Below are positions 10,559-22,785 of a stretch of 64,000 bases of DNA, piece by piece. Each line of letters begins with the position of its first letter. Within the stretch, counting starts at the first letter, position 1. The translations under genes were made by a program, and so were the position numbers. The stretch lies in NCBI RefSeq assembly GCF_003473485.1, contig NC_053049.1, forward strand, positions 10,788,001 to 10,852,000, in the 5' to 3' direction. The notes under the pieces are model-generated. The model made no database searches and was not told where the DNA came from. It worked only from the letters and a program-made list of their open reading frames with translations. The DNA comes from Medicago truncatula (Eukaryota; Streptophyta; Magnoliopsida; Fabales; Fabaceae).

Positions 10559-13500
10559 TCATGAGAAAGAACCAGTCTTCAGTTTTGGCGTTTTCTGCTT
10601 GACAAAGAAAGCTGATAGCACACTTCTGCTGCGAGTAGGGGTTTGGGAAGACTCGCGGCGATATGCGTTGTCAAATGACCTGAACCCTGCTATTGGTTTG
10701 GAACCATCCAATGCATCCTGCAGATAGAGAATTCTGAGTAACTTATTGACAAAAAAATTATTTCAGATTTTAGAAAAACAAAGGGAACATGAATAAATGT
10801 ACTCTTCAACTATAGTGGTCAAACAAAAATTGCTAGCTGGAAATATTGAAGACTGTATCAGATATTTGGTTCACTAATTGGCAGACTATGCTAACATATA
10901 TTGGTTCGGTGCAAGTCAAATAAAATGAAGAATATTTTTTCCAAGATAGAACCATTCAAAATTTAAGAGTATTAGATGATTTCCAGTCACTTGAAGGAGA
11001 GTGAATACAGACATAAGCCAACACACCCATAAAATATTCACCGCTGCATTGTTTTGTAAGAACATAATACTAAAAATATGAGCTGCTTCTACCCAAGGAC
11101 TAGAGGAAAACACCTCTCAATCAATCATTTCTTGCGAAAAACTTATATTGGTGAAAGAGATAAAGAACAATGGCCTGGACTTAATATGAAGCAGTAATTC
11201 TAAAGCAACCTCCTATAATTATCAGTTGAGGCCCTCAAATTCTCCCAAAAAGTCTTAGACACCAATTATTAATACTTTATCCCATGCTAGAAAAGTAAAA
11301 TGACTCTCATTGAACCAGATTTTATGACATTAATGAGGCATCTACACCTATATAGATTATAGACTACTACTGCTACTAAAATGCAGAATTTTATAAACTA
11401 GTGCAATGCTGAGCTTATTACCTACAAACAATGTTGTCAAAATCGAGATCTTAAATAAGATCGAAAAAGGGTAGCAAGATTGTAAAACATAAGATCGCAA
11501 CCAAGATCAAAAGATCTTACCCAATGAATTTTGTAGAATCGAAAGGAGGTAAAGAGATTGTAAAACATAAAATCGCAACCAAGATCAAAGGATCCTACCA
11601 AAAAATATAATACTGGTACACACAAACACACAGTAGTACTAGAACAGGGGTATTTTTGGAGAAAAAGGGGGTGTTGTTAGAAAAATGTTAGTTTTTTTTC
11701 AAGAAAAATACATTTAAGTGTCATGTACACTAGTTTTGGGCCAAGCGCCCAAGCCCATTACACTTGATCGGGATTCTATGCACGATCTGGATCGGTGAGG
11801 CCTAGTGAAATGGTATACTCCAGGATTTTGGTATTTAAATCGGGATTTTGATAAATATGCCTATTAACTATTAATCAAGTCCAAGCCATTGAAATATTTC
11901 GCACAAGATATTATTTGGTAGATAATAATAGAAATTCAACACCTTTTTCCTTTTTAATCAAGTCTAGCTAAGCAATATCAGCAAAAGATTAACAAACAGG
12001 TTTTAGAACACTAGCAAACAAGCAGAGTATAGGTAAGTGATAATCACAAGTTGGCCATCAAACGTGGCACCGCCACTTTCAGTTCTTGATAAATAGTATG
12101 CAATTACCCTGCGTGTGCCGCCCAATGTTTGCACAGGTATAGTAGAAGTAGGAACTCCATTCGGCAAGTGAGTATGTGCTGGTGACGATTTCATCCAAGT
12201 GCTCTCTTCATTATCTGTAGGTCCATAACCAAGGACTATAAGGAGATATAATTTATGCATCAAGAAATAATCAACGCCTGGCTAATTTAACTGAATTATT
12301 ATGTATACAAGATACAACTATATCCCAAACCTAAAAGATGGAAATATCCAGAGGCCTTGGCAGCAAACTTTGGGTTCTCGATGCTGCAAAAGAAGATGTC
12401 ATATGATAATGCCATTCATGTTTAGAGCTGATAACAGAAAACACAGCAATATTGTACAGCCTCATTCTATAAAATTTTCCTGAACTTACTTTGGGGAAGC
12501 CTGCGGAGTCCCTTTCAATGTAGACTTAGTCTCTGATGCTAAATGCCATGAAAGAGTTTTTGCTGGAGGGGTACCTAGATATAAAAGTATATATTCTGAT
12601 TAATAATACTGCACTATTCACTTATGAAAAAAGTACACCCCTGGCCAAAAACTCAAGGAGGGACAAAATTGACCCCATGATGCACCTGAAGATTGAAAAC
12701 GAGTTCTGGTCTGAAATGAATTCTGTTTTGCATCGATCTGTATGTGTGGACTGAAATGCACCTTTTTATTGACAGAATCTAGCTTGCATTGTTAAACAAA
12801 CATGCAGAGAATCATTAGTAAAAACTACAGGTAAAGATATGTAGTGCCAATAATCACATCCAGATGAACATAAAAGCAGTGAAGCCTACTTGGCAAAATA
12901 TAGTGCTTATGATGTCTGGGAATGAAAGCCAGCAATTGCTGCTGCCGAAGACCTTCTTTATCCGTGTAAATTTGGCAAGTATGAAGTTTCTGCTATTAAG
13001 AAAATATGTTATTTCAACTCCAAAAGATAATTGTCTATCAAAACAAATTATCTAAAAAAATGCTGTAATTACCTGATTTATTGTAGAGACCTTCAAACCC
13101 ATAGTTGAGACATCCAATGTGTGCTGCTCGAGAAGGTCAGTTAACTTGTATGCAACAGTTCCAAGATGATCAACAGCATTCACAAGGGCTCTTACAGCAT
13201 AATCTTTCAGGTTGTCAAGTACCCTAATTAATACCATACAGCTTAAAAAATTCAATACAGCTCAAACACAAGAATACGTGAAAAGAAAATGTTATCGACA
13301 ATGGCACCCGTTTATATCTACCTTAAGACTATGAATGATCCTATACTACTAATGGAACCCACCCCAACTAGTCACCAAAATTCCTAGGGACTCAAATTCC
13401 CATATCCTTTTAGGGATACTAGAAGAGGTTAAGGTTGTCTTCAAGAACGAGTTTAAGAGAAAAAAAAACATTTAACAAAAAGGAAATCCTTACATTTGTT

Positions 13501-14686
13501 TCTGTTCACTATGGAGATAAGATTTCTCACAGTATTCTGCAGCAGAATAAAGTTGAGGCCGCAGGTTCTTAAGTTCCTGAAATGACCAAAATATGAGGAT
13601 CAAATGAATGTCCACACATGTTTCAAAATAGTATGCGCAACAATCAAAGAGGAAAAAAAGAAATCAAACAATAACATTAGAAATTATGCACCCGTACTAA
13701 TCCTGTATACAGTGACAACTCTTATGCTACATTGAAAGGCAACTTGTTTATCTTTGGACATAATAGAACCTTTTGAATCTTGATTCCGCAAATAGCTACT
13801 TTTAACCAATGTTTTTAAAACCAGACCGGAGGTTGAATCGGTGAGGCTTTTCGGCTATGATTCAATGATTGTTAAACGGAATGACAAAGAGAATGTAAAA
13901 GATAAGAACCGGTTGAACCAACAGCAATTGAACCGATCTTATCCCAGTTCAACCAAACTAAGGGATAACTAGAATCAAACCGACCAGGAAACTGGCCAGT
14001 TTCTGATTGAATTGTCCGGTTCAGTTTTTAAAACCTTGGTTAAGTTAGACTACATCCCACCAACTTTAGTTGCAAATTTCCAATCATCTCATTATTCAGG
14101 AAATCATGCTAAACAGTCCCAATTACTGTTAAAATCCTAAATTACCCTTTAAAATATCCTCTAAATCTCTGAAAGATTATGTATGAATATTATACAGTCT
14201 GTTACAGCCCGATGCAGCCGTTGCATGCAGTACGCTACATTGTTGTGATCCAGATTTTACTGTGACTGCATAACGCAAGGCGGTCCAAAATTAAAAAATT
14301 GAATTCATAAACACTATCCGTGTAAATTTAGTTTACACTATCAATTTTAACCGTCACATCATTAAAAACGTTTGACTTTAATTATAACTGCTTCTAAAGT
14401 CACATGTGATTTGCAGACAGTTAAACTCAAAATTAAAAGCCTTATGAGAATAGTTTTCCCAACATTAACCAGATACAAACTCCACCTAACAAATGCAGAT
14501 CTGAACTTAGCAAAAAAAATACTAAAATAAAAATAAATAAAACAGAGTGAAAAAAAAGTGAGAATTATGAGAGAAAGAAAGAACCTGCAAGGCGTTGACG
14601 AAGCTCTTACTACGTTCCATGGAGACTTCATCAAAAGTCATGGCGGAGGAGTTATGAAACGTCGTCGTTGGGCGCTCCAACTCCAT
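10559..14686 (-). CDS. ABIL1: ABI-like protein (SCAR/WAVE complex subunit, ABIL1-type)
   Basis: Plant Abl-interactor homologue. It is a subunit of the SCAR/WAVE complex that activates ARP2/3 actin nucleation at the cell cortex. Nine exons join in frame: 14585-14686, 13494-13576, 13073-13223, 12890-12989, 12686-12778, 12490-12574, 12331-12383, 12108-12214 and 10559-10717, giving about 310 residues (the Arabidopsis family is about 300-320). The start MELERPTTTFHN is followed by the conserved ABI-homology helices: ELKNLRPQLYSAAEYCEKSY at about 35-54, VLDNLKDYAVRALVNAVDHL at 63-82, and LDVSTMGLKVSTINQ ending at residue 112. A Pro/Ser/Thr-rich middle includes TPPAKTLSWHLASETKST, then VQTLGGTRR. 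The basic C-terminus RSRSVLSAFFVKQKTPKLK is typical of ABIL proteins. All introns are GT-AG. Introns 1 and 8 are longest; intron 1 holds a MITE. ABIL1 rather than ABIL2-4 is chosen on overall recalled similarity. Confidence 0.93.
11429..11830. repeat. Repeat in ABIL1 intron 8
   Basis: A block with AAGATCGCAACCAAGATCAA is present twice (about 11490-11510 and 11570-11590), as part of a tandem duplication with a period of about 80 bp. A GC-richer tail (CACGATCTGGATCGGTGAGG) follows. It looks like a short interspersed or MITE-type insertion; no clear target duplication was found. Confidence 0.5.
13804..14041. mobile_element. MITE in ABIL1 intron 1
   Basis: Terminal inverted repeats AACCAATGTTTTTAAAACC (left) and AACCAAGGTTTTAAAAACTG (right, reversed) enclose 238 bp rich in AACCGG/CCGGTT words. 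It has no reading frame. The form resembles hAT-type MITEs common in legume introns. No unambiguous target duplication was seen. Confidence 0.65.
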
Positions 14687-16360
14687 TGTTAACTATAACG
14701 GAAACGTAACTAACTAACAGAATTAAGGAAATTAAGAAGTTGGATTAATCAAATCAAATTGCACAAGAAGAATGTAATTAGAAATGTAGCAGAACCGCCA
14801 TTGATGAAGTTATGATTGATTAACAGAGAGAGAGAGAAATGAAAGGAAGTGTATTTAATGGAAATGCCACGTGGAAGGTGAGTTAGTTGAAACCAACTTC
14901 CACTTCACTCCATTTAGTACCCGACGGTGGGTTTGTGGAAAAAGACTGAATTAACCTTATGGGTTGACGGTTGACCTAACACCACTGGTATTTAGGAAAA
15001 TAAATAAGTTTTTTTTTTTTTTTGAATAAAGGAAAATAAATAAGTTATTGTCTGCGTCATTTTGCAATCAATGTATTCATATGATAATGTATTTAATATT
15101 TATGTATGTATTCAGAAATCTGTAGCTGTTGTACATCATTCATCATTGTTGCAACTTGCATTCACCAAATATTAAAAGAAGGGTGTTATTTAGATGAATT
15201 TAAATACTAGTACGCAAATGTAACAAAAACAAAAAAAATAGTATGCAATGTTGTACCAAAAAAATAGTATGCATGATAAGCATACAATTATTTTAAAACA
15301 TATCTTTTAATTCATGTGTAAAATAGTTTTCTACCGTGAATGTATAGTAATTAAACTCTATTTAATTTTTTTTTAAGAAAATGTTATTTGGATTCATAAG
15401 AGTCTGATTTTATATCTATAAAGCACAATTACGATATGTGTGGTGTTGGAATCAATGAGAGAGAAAAAAAATTAAAGTTAAAAATGAAAACTAATATGGA
15501 TGGACTAGAATGAACGTTAGCAAGGTAAATGCTCGCACAACAAACAACAATGTGTGGCAAAGAGATACTTCCGATGAGGAGGAAGTTCTTCTTTGTTGTG
15601 GTGGTTGAGGGGGAATAAATCTGTAAAAGAGATTAGCACTTTGACGTTCAAGTCAATATAAGACTGAGGAGAGAAAAATATGTGAAAATATGGTAAAGTG
15701 TGATGGTATCTTGAATATGACGCGAGATCAGACTTACATAATTGATAACAACGTAACCGTCTCTTGGAAACGTGATGCAAGATGTGGAAGGCTATTAGAG
15801 ATAAGTTCAACAATCGAGATTTGAATTGAAGCACTCTTGTGCGGGGAGGCACACATGACGTCCATTGTGCTGCTCTAAGCATCAAAGATTACAGGTCAAT
15901 GGACATCTTGTTTCAATTTGATTCCGAGAAATATTTAACATGCAAAATTTAAAGTGAATTAATAAAGCACCTTATTTGAAAAAAATTGAAACAAATTGTC
16001 CATTGACAAACAATAATGCATATACACTACCAAAAAAAAACAATAATGCATATAGTAAGTAGCATGGCATCTTACCTTTTTGTAGACAAATATAACTCGT
16101 TCAGCTATGCTAATTAATTCATGAAAAATGATTCTTAAAGTTAAGGCACAATTTTATTTTATTTTCTATATATTCCTTTCAAAAAATAATCAAGTTTGAT
16201 GTATTGAGTTTTGTTCGTTCCACTAGACTCAACGTCAGTTTGTAAGTTAATGACCAATGCAGCGAACACAAAATATTTTTTGTTGTTTTTAAGGTTTTTC
16301 TATTATGTGCAAAGAATGAAGACTTTTTTTTTGGTATTATGTGCCAAGAGTGAAGAATGA
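14687..16360. other. ABIL1 promoter side and intergenic DNA
   Basis: The first 200 bases hold the ABIL1 5' leader, which is CT-rich on the minus strand ((GA)n at 14825-14837 on plus), and a weak TATA-like word at about 14850-14859. Beyond 14.9 kb the DNA is AT-rich with no gene. A 122-codon frame on the minus strand at 15517-15885 lies wholly inside the dispersed repeat described separately and shows no domain. Confidence 0.55.
15535..15865. repeat. Dispersed repeat, copy A
   Basis: This stretch matches 62640-62905 in the same orientation over roughly 270-330 bp with many substitutions. Shared anchors include CGYTCAAGTCAAT, TTRGAAACSYGATGCAA and GTTAGAGAT-like words. It has no inverted ends and no frame shared by both copies. 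The family was not recognised. Confidence 0.6.
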
Positions 16361-16369
16361 TCTGTTGAG

Positions 16370-16900
16370 AAAAGTGATGTGAAGATCATGGAGGACAAGA
16401 TGCTAAATGTGTTTGACAGCAAGAAGAAGTTGATCACGTACAGCAATGTTTGGTTGTTTTCTTCAAAAGAAAAAAAGTGTTTGGCTGTTGCTGTGAGCAG
16501 AGAAGAGACAAGGTATGGTTCTTAATTGGTCTCTACCTCAAATAACATAGAGGTTCCTTCGAGCAGCTGGTAGAAAGCAGATAAGAGAGTAAGTTAGAGA
16601 TCATATGTACGTGGTCCTATGCAGACTGCATCACTTGGGGCCAACAAGTATTGTGTCTTTCCTAGATGATTTCACTAGAAAGACATTGATTTACTTGATC
16701 AAGAAGAAATGCGAAGTGATTGAAGTTTTCAAACTAAAAAGAACATACGGTGGAGGAGAATATGTCTCGGCTGAATCAAGGTGCTATGGGAAGAAGAAGG
16801 AATACTTCATTTAAGTCACACCACCTTACATTACACACCTAAACACAATGACACTAAAAAGAATGAATATATGTTGAAAGGAAATGATTGGCCTAAGAAC
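16370..16900 (+). pseudogene. Copia-type polyprotein fragment (pre-integrase and integrase core)
   Basis: Frames read in order: a pre-integrase piece (VKIMEDKMLNVFDSKKKLIT, then CLAVAVSREE near 16475-16508), an integrase core piece (SFLDDFTRKTLIYLIKKK near 16653-16712), a GGGEYVSAES piece at about 16750-16780, and a TPKHND-like piece at about 16840. The stretch between SREE and the integrase core that would carry the zinc finger is missing, and stops and frameshifts break the rest. No LTRs were found close by, so it is an orphan fragment, from a different Copia lineage than the element at 4-9 kb. Confidence 0.75.
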
Positions 16901-19330
16901 CTATGAGGAGAAGTTTTATTCATTGCAGTTTACTTTTTCAATAGTTGATAAAGATAATTTGGTTAAATCATCGTTTTTTTACAATTAGGTTGACACCTTA
17001 AAACTACACAACATTTATCATAATTAAAATACTTTAATAGTTGATAAAGATAATTTGATAAAATCATCGTTCTTTCTCTTTCATTTACCATATTTTCTTA
17101 GTATGCATGAAATGTACAAATGTGACACTTATTTCGAGACTAAGGAAGTCATAAAACACAGTTTTTCTCTCATAGTTTATTTATTTATTTATTTTAGGAT
17201 AAACTAAATAGTGCTAAAAATATGATAGTTTTGTACAATTAATCACACGGTAACCGTTTCTAACGGACAACTTAGGAGGCTAACACATTGCCTACTCCTA
17301 ACTAACTATCACATTCGTTTTTTAGTACAAGATCATTATTTTTAGACTTTTTCTTGTTTTTCCCATAAACATATTAGATTGGTGTCGATTTCTGACGACT
17401 TGGCCGTGATAAGTGTACTCAAATGAATTTTAACCAATCAAAAAGTGTATATTAAAGAGTGTATGTTAGCACTCCTTAAAAAAACAATATACATATATGT
17501 AATTTGGTGAATTCATATACTAGTTTAATTTGTACCAATTGTGGTTGGATTTACCAGATATTGTTACTCCCCACAACCTTACATTACATGTTTGAATCTT
17601 GGTTGAACAATGTATTCACATGTAGCGTTCAATTGTACCACGAGAATAAGAATATATTTCTTGAGAGATATCTGGAAGAAAACGATTAGATTTATAAATT
17701 TCAAAACACATGAATCTTATTTATAAGTAGTAGTTCAACTGATAAATGCTAAAATTAATAGACCAAATATATATGATGTCCTAGATTCGAATCTAGAATC
17801 ACTCATTTATGTGTGAGTTTATGATGTTATAGTGTATTTTGATATTAGACCTATCATTGCATCTAAACAATGTAATTCACACAATAATCATTTTACTAAA
17901 ATTAAAAATAAAAAAAAATTAATAAAATAAGATGTTTAATTTTTTAAAAGAATTTGATATTAGATGACTTTTCTTTAATTTTTTTATAATAAGATGCTTA
18001 AAGTATTTCTGAGTTTTAGCTATATATGCTGCACATATGATATAATTGATAGAAATAAAAAAATTAAAAAAAAAACATTAAAGGTAGGCTATATACACAC
18101 AAATAAAAAATACAACAACACCGCCTCAATTATAATAGTACAACCATTGCTAATAATATACAATAATATTGGGGATATTAGACACTGATTTGTTACCCAC
18201 CAAGGTGTGAATCAATATTTAATTAGGTCATCTTTCATTTTCTTAGATGTGGATTTAGAGTGAAAGGTACATAACTGATGATTCTCATCAGACCATCCAA
18301 TGAAATTAAAAAATCAATGCATATATCCAGTTAGAACATGTTTCAACACTAAAATCTTTGCATATAATCTCTAAAAAAAAAAGGATTTGCATATAAAAAA
18401 ACAGTTGGTGCACTTCAATAAAATCATAAGTATTCTTTCTTTAATTAAAATCATTATTTCTTTTCTATGAAACAAAATCATAAAGATTAACTGTGTAAAA
18501 TGAATTACTGCATTACATTGCATTGAATGGGAATACAGACAGTAGCACTATGTATATATAGAAGGGTCTAATTTTATCAAAATAAAAACTAGTCAGTTTC
18601 CAACATTTTTGCTACTAATTTTGTTTTGACTCCGATTCTAATTTAAAATAAAATCAACTAAAATACAATACCCAAAAAAATTAAAATAAAGCTGTACCCA
18701 AATCTAAGAATGAAATATATATTATTGAATGTCTTAGGTAGTGGGTTGAAGAGAACCTGAAATGGACTATATACTTTGCTGGAAAACGTGATATGGGTTA
18801 AGAAAGATGAAGTAACGTCTTCCGGTTGTTCATCGTTTGTTAATCATTCTTTTTTCTCGACTTAGTTAAGTCTTTTTTTTTTTGAGAGAGCATTGTGGGA
18901 TTTATTTCTTCATTCATGGTTAATTGTCGTTTATGGGAGACTGAATTAGGTTTCGTTTGTAAATGTGTTTTAATTTTTTTAAGTTATTAAAATGTACTCA
19001 TATGGGTGGTTATGCAAAAACTTTTTTTAAAGGGGTGTAAAAACTTATTTTACAAAGGTAATCTTAGAGATTGAAATAATTGTAATGAGTTACACAGCAA
19101 ACTTATATGTGAGAGTTTGATTTGAGAGTAAGAACGTAGCCAAGGATAACATAGATTGACAAAATGGGAAATTCCATGATGGCTGAAGTAAGATTTTAGT
19201 TTGGAATATTCAGTACCTCCATTGGTATATGGACTTGACTTTGCGAGTGTAAAAGTTTTCAATTTTGGAGTGAAATTGAGGAAATATGACAGCTACATCT
19301 ATTTTACATTTTAATGGATAAATCCTTAGC
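16901..19330. other. Intergenic, no gene seen
   Basis: AT-rich DNA. A short duplicated sentence (ATAGTTGATAAAGATAATTT) occurs at about 16940 and 17036. A SINE-like decayed copy (GATTCGAATC B-box at about 17783-17795) is present. The short frames show no recognisable protein features. Confidence 0.6.
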
Positions 19331-19338
19331 GTGTGAAA

Positions 19339-20505
19339 TATGGCTGACAATGAACCGAACCAACTCCATTAAAGTTTGTAATTTGATTTGACAATTGCTT
19401 TTTCGAACTTGAGCTGAAAATTAAGTTCGTCAACTAATTGAGCTGAACTTGAGCTATATGTAGTTCGACTCGTTTGATTTAAATGCTTAATTTTTACATT
19501 TTTATTATTATTTTTATTTAAGTAATGTGCAAAACAATATTCAAATGCTTAATTTTTACATTGATTTAAATGTTATTCTTATTAAGATATATACGCATAA
19601 ATATAATACTGCAATTGTTTGAAATGTACCGAAATAATGATTGAAACATTCAAAATCAATAAATATTATTAATGACAATTTATGGATTTTGTTAAAAAAA
19701 AAAAAAAAAAAAAAACAGGTTTCAGGTTTTCTCGGCAGTTAACTGCCGAAGTTTTCAGTAGTATTCCTCGGTAGTTTACTGCAGAAGTTTTCCTCGGCAG
19801 TTAACTGCCGCTGGTTTACTAAAACTTCGGCAGTTAACTGCCGAAGGGCATTTTCGTAAAGTTCTCGTGTGGCACAACCTTATGTAATGTGTAAACAGCA
19901 ATTCTCTAACTGGGTTGAGGGACCAATTTAAGTGATTAACGTTTGCAAGGGTAATTTGACAGGATTAACGATTACATGGACCAATTTTTAAATGATCCCT
20001 AATTGCAAGGACGAAACACATATTAAAGCCTTTAGTTTTTAAGGATTTCAAAACTAAAATAGTCCCGCATAGGAACATGCATGAAAAATGGAGGATATGA
20101 TCATCTATAATAAGAGAAACATATGACACAAGAAGACAAAACTTAATTTGGTGGTTGCATACCGGTGTTAATTACTATGCGTAATAATAGTCTCGTCCAA
20201 TCCATTAAAAATTGGTATAAATTCCAATATATTTTATGGGTAACAAAAAAAATTTAAATTATTTGACTTTTGAGTTACGTGGTACAAGTGGCTTTACTTA
20301 TTTCCATACCTAAAGTTATGTGCTTTGAACAAAGGAATTAAACCTAATAAGCCGAACCAAACTATTCGTGAACTTTAAAAGAGCCGTACTCGAGCTAAAA
20401 AAAAAGTTCGTGTCAAGCTCAAACCGAGGTTCAGACCTAGTCAATTCTTAACGAGTCAAATCGACTCAAACAGATTCGATTCGACTCGGCTCATTTCCAG
20501 CCCTA
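19339..20505. mobile_element. hAT-type element (1.17 kb) with nested palindromes
   Basis: A perfect 8-bp duplication GTGTGAAA flanks it (19331-19338 and 20506-20513). The right end reversed reads TAGGGCTGGAAATGAGCCGA and the left end reads TATGGCTGACAATGAACCGA, related inverted ends of hAT type. Both sub-terminal regions are rich in GAGCT/CGAAC words. No transposase frame is present. The middle (about 19715-20050) looks like a later insertion that begins at an A-run and carries four copies of a palindrome (listed separately). Confidence 0.85.
19732..19846. repeat. Four copies of palindrome TCGGCAGTTAACTGCCGA
   Basis: Perfect or near copies lie at 19732-19749, 19768-19785 (decayed), 19794-19811 and 19825-19846. 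The last extends to a perfect 22-base palindrome CTTCGGCAGTTAACTGCCGAAG. The third base pair onward is identical in three copies. They lie within 115 bp, separated by related sequence containing GTTTTC and CTCGG. Confidence 0.9.
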
Positions 20506-20513
20506 GTGTGAAA

Positions 20514-21199
20514 TGATCCACAAATCTAATAAAGACAACATTTTTTTAGTGTAGCTTTTTTTTTCTTCCATATTTACCTCTTTGTAACCACTACTTTTTA
20601 AAAGAAAAAAAAGCTATCAGTTGCATATAAACAAAAGGAATGGATTTCCTCTCGTGTGTTTTTCTCCAGTTTTCTATGGTGTGGAATCTAAACCATTAAA
20701 TGTATATATTATCTATCTTTATTTCAAGTTTTCAACATTTATATTTTTAATCATTAATTTTCTTTTTCAAAAACTGAGATTTAACCAGACCATGCCGTCA
20801 CGGTAGATGATTCATTCCCATAAACAAAAGGAGAATGAACCTTGTTTTTCTCATACAAAATTGGAGAGTAAAATTCATCAAAAAACAAACTTTGAGAGTA
20901 AAATTCATCTAGAAAAAGGGAGAGACTCAAACATAGTTTTATTAAATTCCTTTGTATTGCTAACAATAGGATTGTTTGCTTTCACAAGGATATAGAGCAT
21001 GTCATCATAGTTGTACTACATGAAGGAAACTGCAAATAGATATGGAATTATGTTCATTTTCTCTGTGATATTGTTATTCGAGTTCAACTCTTTTCTTCCT
21101 TAATGTTTTTTTTGTGTCTTTTTTTTTTTAATACCGTAATACTCTTACACCGACAAACATTGTCAATTATTAAAATAAAATTAACTCTTACCTTACACA
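20514..21199. other. Intergenic, no gene seen
   Basis: AT-rich. A repeated word pair, GAGAGTAAAATTCATC (about 20863 and 20893), accounts for the overlapping frames on both strands at 20780-20990. Confidence 0.55.
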
Positions 21200-21689
21200 C
21201 TACTACTAATACAACTATTGTCACACACCACACAATATTTCAGAATAAACTACAAAGTATTATACAATTAAAAATTTGTTAACAGAGGAGAATATATGTT
21301 TGTATACAACAAGTGGAAAATCAATTCAACACATTTTTCCTACTACTGCAACATACAAGTTCCACTAAATTTTATTTAATTTTAATTACTTTGAATAAAA
21401 TTGTACATTCAATCCACTTCCATGCAATCTTCTACAAATGCAACTATAAAGGTATTGATTCTAACAAAACCAACGCAATTTAAGAATATTGAAAAAACAT
21501 AGTGAGTAGATACAACATTTGTGTAATCTTTTTCCAAATGTTAATAAGTTTTTTTTTTTTAAGTTTGAGATCATAAATTTGTACATCGATCTAAAAAAAA
21601 GTAGGTGTGACAGTAATGAAAGAAATTAGTTTATAACAATGGATAGCTTCTATCTTTCTTATAAACCAACACAATTTAAGAACATTAAA

Positions 21690-22320
21690 AAACATAGTGA
21701 GTGAGTATATACATCAACTATGTATTTTTTTTTAATAATATTAACACAAAAGTTGTTCGGAACTATATATGAAATTTGTTCATTTTAGTTCATTATCTCA
21801 AAAGTTGGATCATATGTTATTGCAAAAATATATGAATATTTTGTTTGAACATTAGCCATGATTTAAATTAGACTTTGTTGTTGTGCAACTATGAATTTCA
21901 ACCAAAAAGATGTCCATTACTGTTTGTTAATAAAAACTCATTCCAACATTCTTGAAAACAGTTTTGGTGGAACGAAGAATTAGAATTTAAAAGCCACAAG
22001 TAAATGCATTAACATTTGACTTCTATATTCTAATACTTCATTGCACCAAAATTGTTTTCAAGAAGATTGTAATGAGTTTTTTATTTACAAACAACGTTAG
22101 ACATCTTTTTTGTTGAAACTCATAGCTGCACAACAACAAATTCTAATTTGCATCATGATTAATGTTCAAACAAAATATTCATATATTTTTGCAATAACAT
22201 ATGATCCAACTTTTGAAATAATGAATTAAAATGAACAAAGTTCATATGAAGTTTCGGACAATGTTTGTGCTGATATTATTAAAAAAAACACAACTAATGT
22301 ATATACTCACTCACTATTTT
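21690..22320. repeat. Near-contiguous palindrome, arms about 300 bp, loop about 25 bp
   Basis: 21690-21995 and 22022-22320 are reverse complements with few mismatches. The turn is around CCACAAGTAAATGCATTAAC. Matching anchors include CAAAAGTTGGATCATATGTTAT (21799) against ATAACATATGATCCAACTTT (22195) and the GTGAGTGAGTATATAC words at the outer edges. A transcript through it would fold into a long hairpin. Confidence 0.88.
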
Positions 22321-22401
22321 TTTTTAGCACAAACTTGGATGACTCGCCATTATTGAAGAATCCATAATAATGAATATTAGAGAAATAAGACGATGTGATC
22401 G

Positions 22402-22477
22402 ATTAAAGCTTATTCGTTCTTTAAAAATGATTTTTTTAGGGAAAAAAATCATTTTTAAAGAACAATTAAGCTTTAAT
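22402..22477. repeat. Perfect short hairpin
   Basis: GTTCTTTAAAAATGATTTTTTT (22416-22437) is followed by a 4-base loop and its exact reverse complement (22442-22463). With one or two mismatches the arms extend through ATTAAAGCTTA on each side, giving about 35-bp arms. Confidence 0.92.
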
Positions 22478-22494
22478 TTTAAAGAAGGTGATGA

Positions 22495-22583
22495 TGTCCT
22501 CGTGAGCTTAGCTCAGTTGGTAAGGACAAAACATTGATATATTCAAGGTCTGGGGTTCAAACCCCGACCACCACAAAAAAAAA
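22495..22583 (+). mobile_element. tRNA-derived SINE, short form, with TSD
   Basis: Bounded by a 13-bp duplication AAGAAGGTGATGA (22482-22494 and 22584-22596). It has CTCGTGAGCTTAGCTCAGTT (A-box), GGGGTTCAAACCCCG (B-box) and the end ACCACCAC plus an A-run. It inserted into the interior of the foldback-like element. Confidence 0.9.
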
Positions 22584-22785
22584 AAGAAGGTGATGAGACC
22601 AATAACATATTTAAACTTGTTAATGTTGAAAAAGATAAAAAAAAGTGTTTATTACAATTTAAAAGTGTCAAACATCTAATATAGAATATTTTTTTTATAA
22701 ATGAGGATGCTTTGAAAATGTTTTAAAAAAATAGAAATGTTTTTTTTTCTATAATTGAGTGACCTTCAGAAAATGTTTTGAATTT

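Noticed and set aside
15517-15885. 122-codon minus-strand frame as a gene
   Set aside because: It lies inside a dispersed repeat whose second copy at 62.6 kb does not keep the frame, and no domain is visible.
22495-22583. A tRNA gene here
   Set aside because: Same reasons: no cloverleaf, A-tail and 13-bp duplication present.
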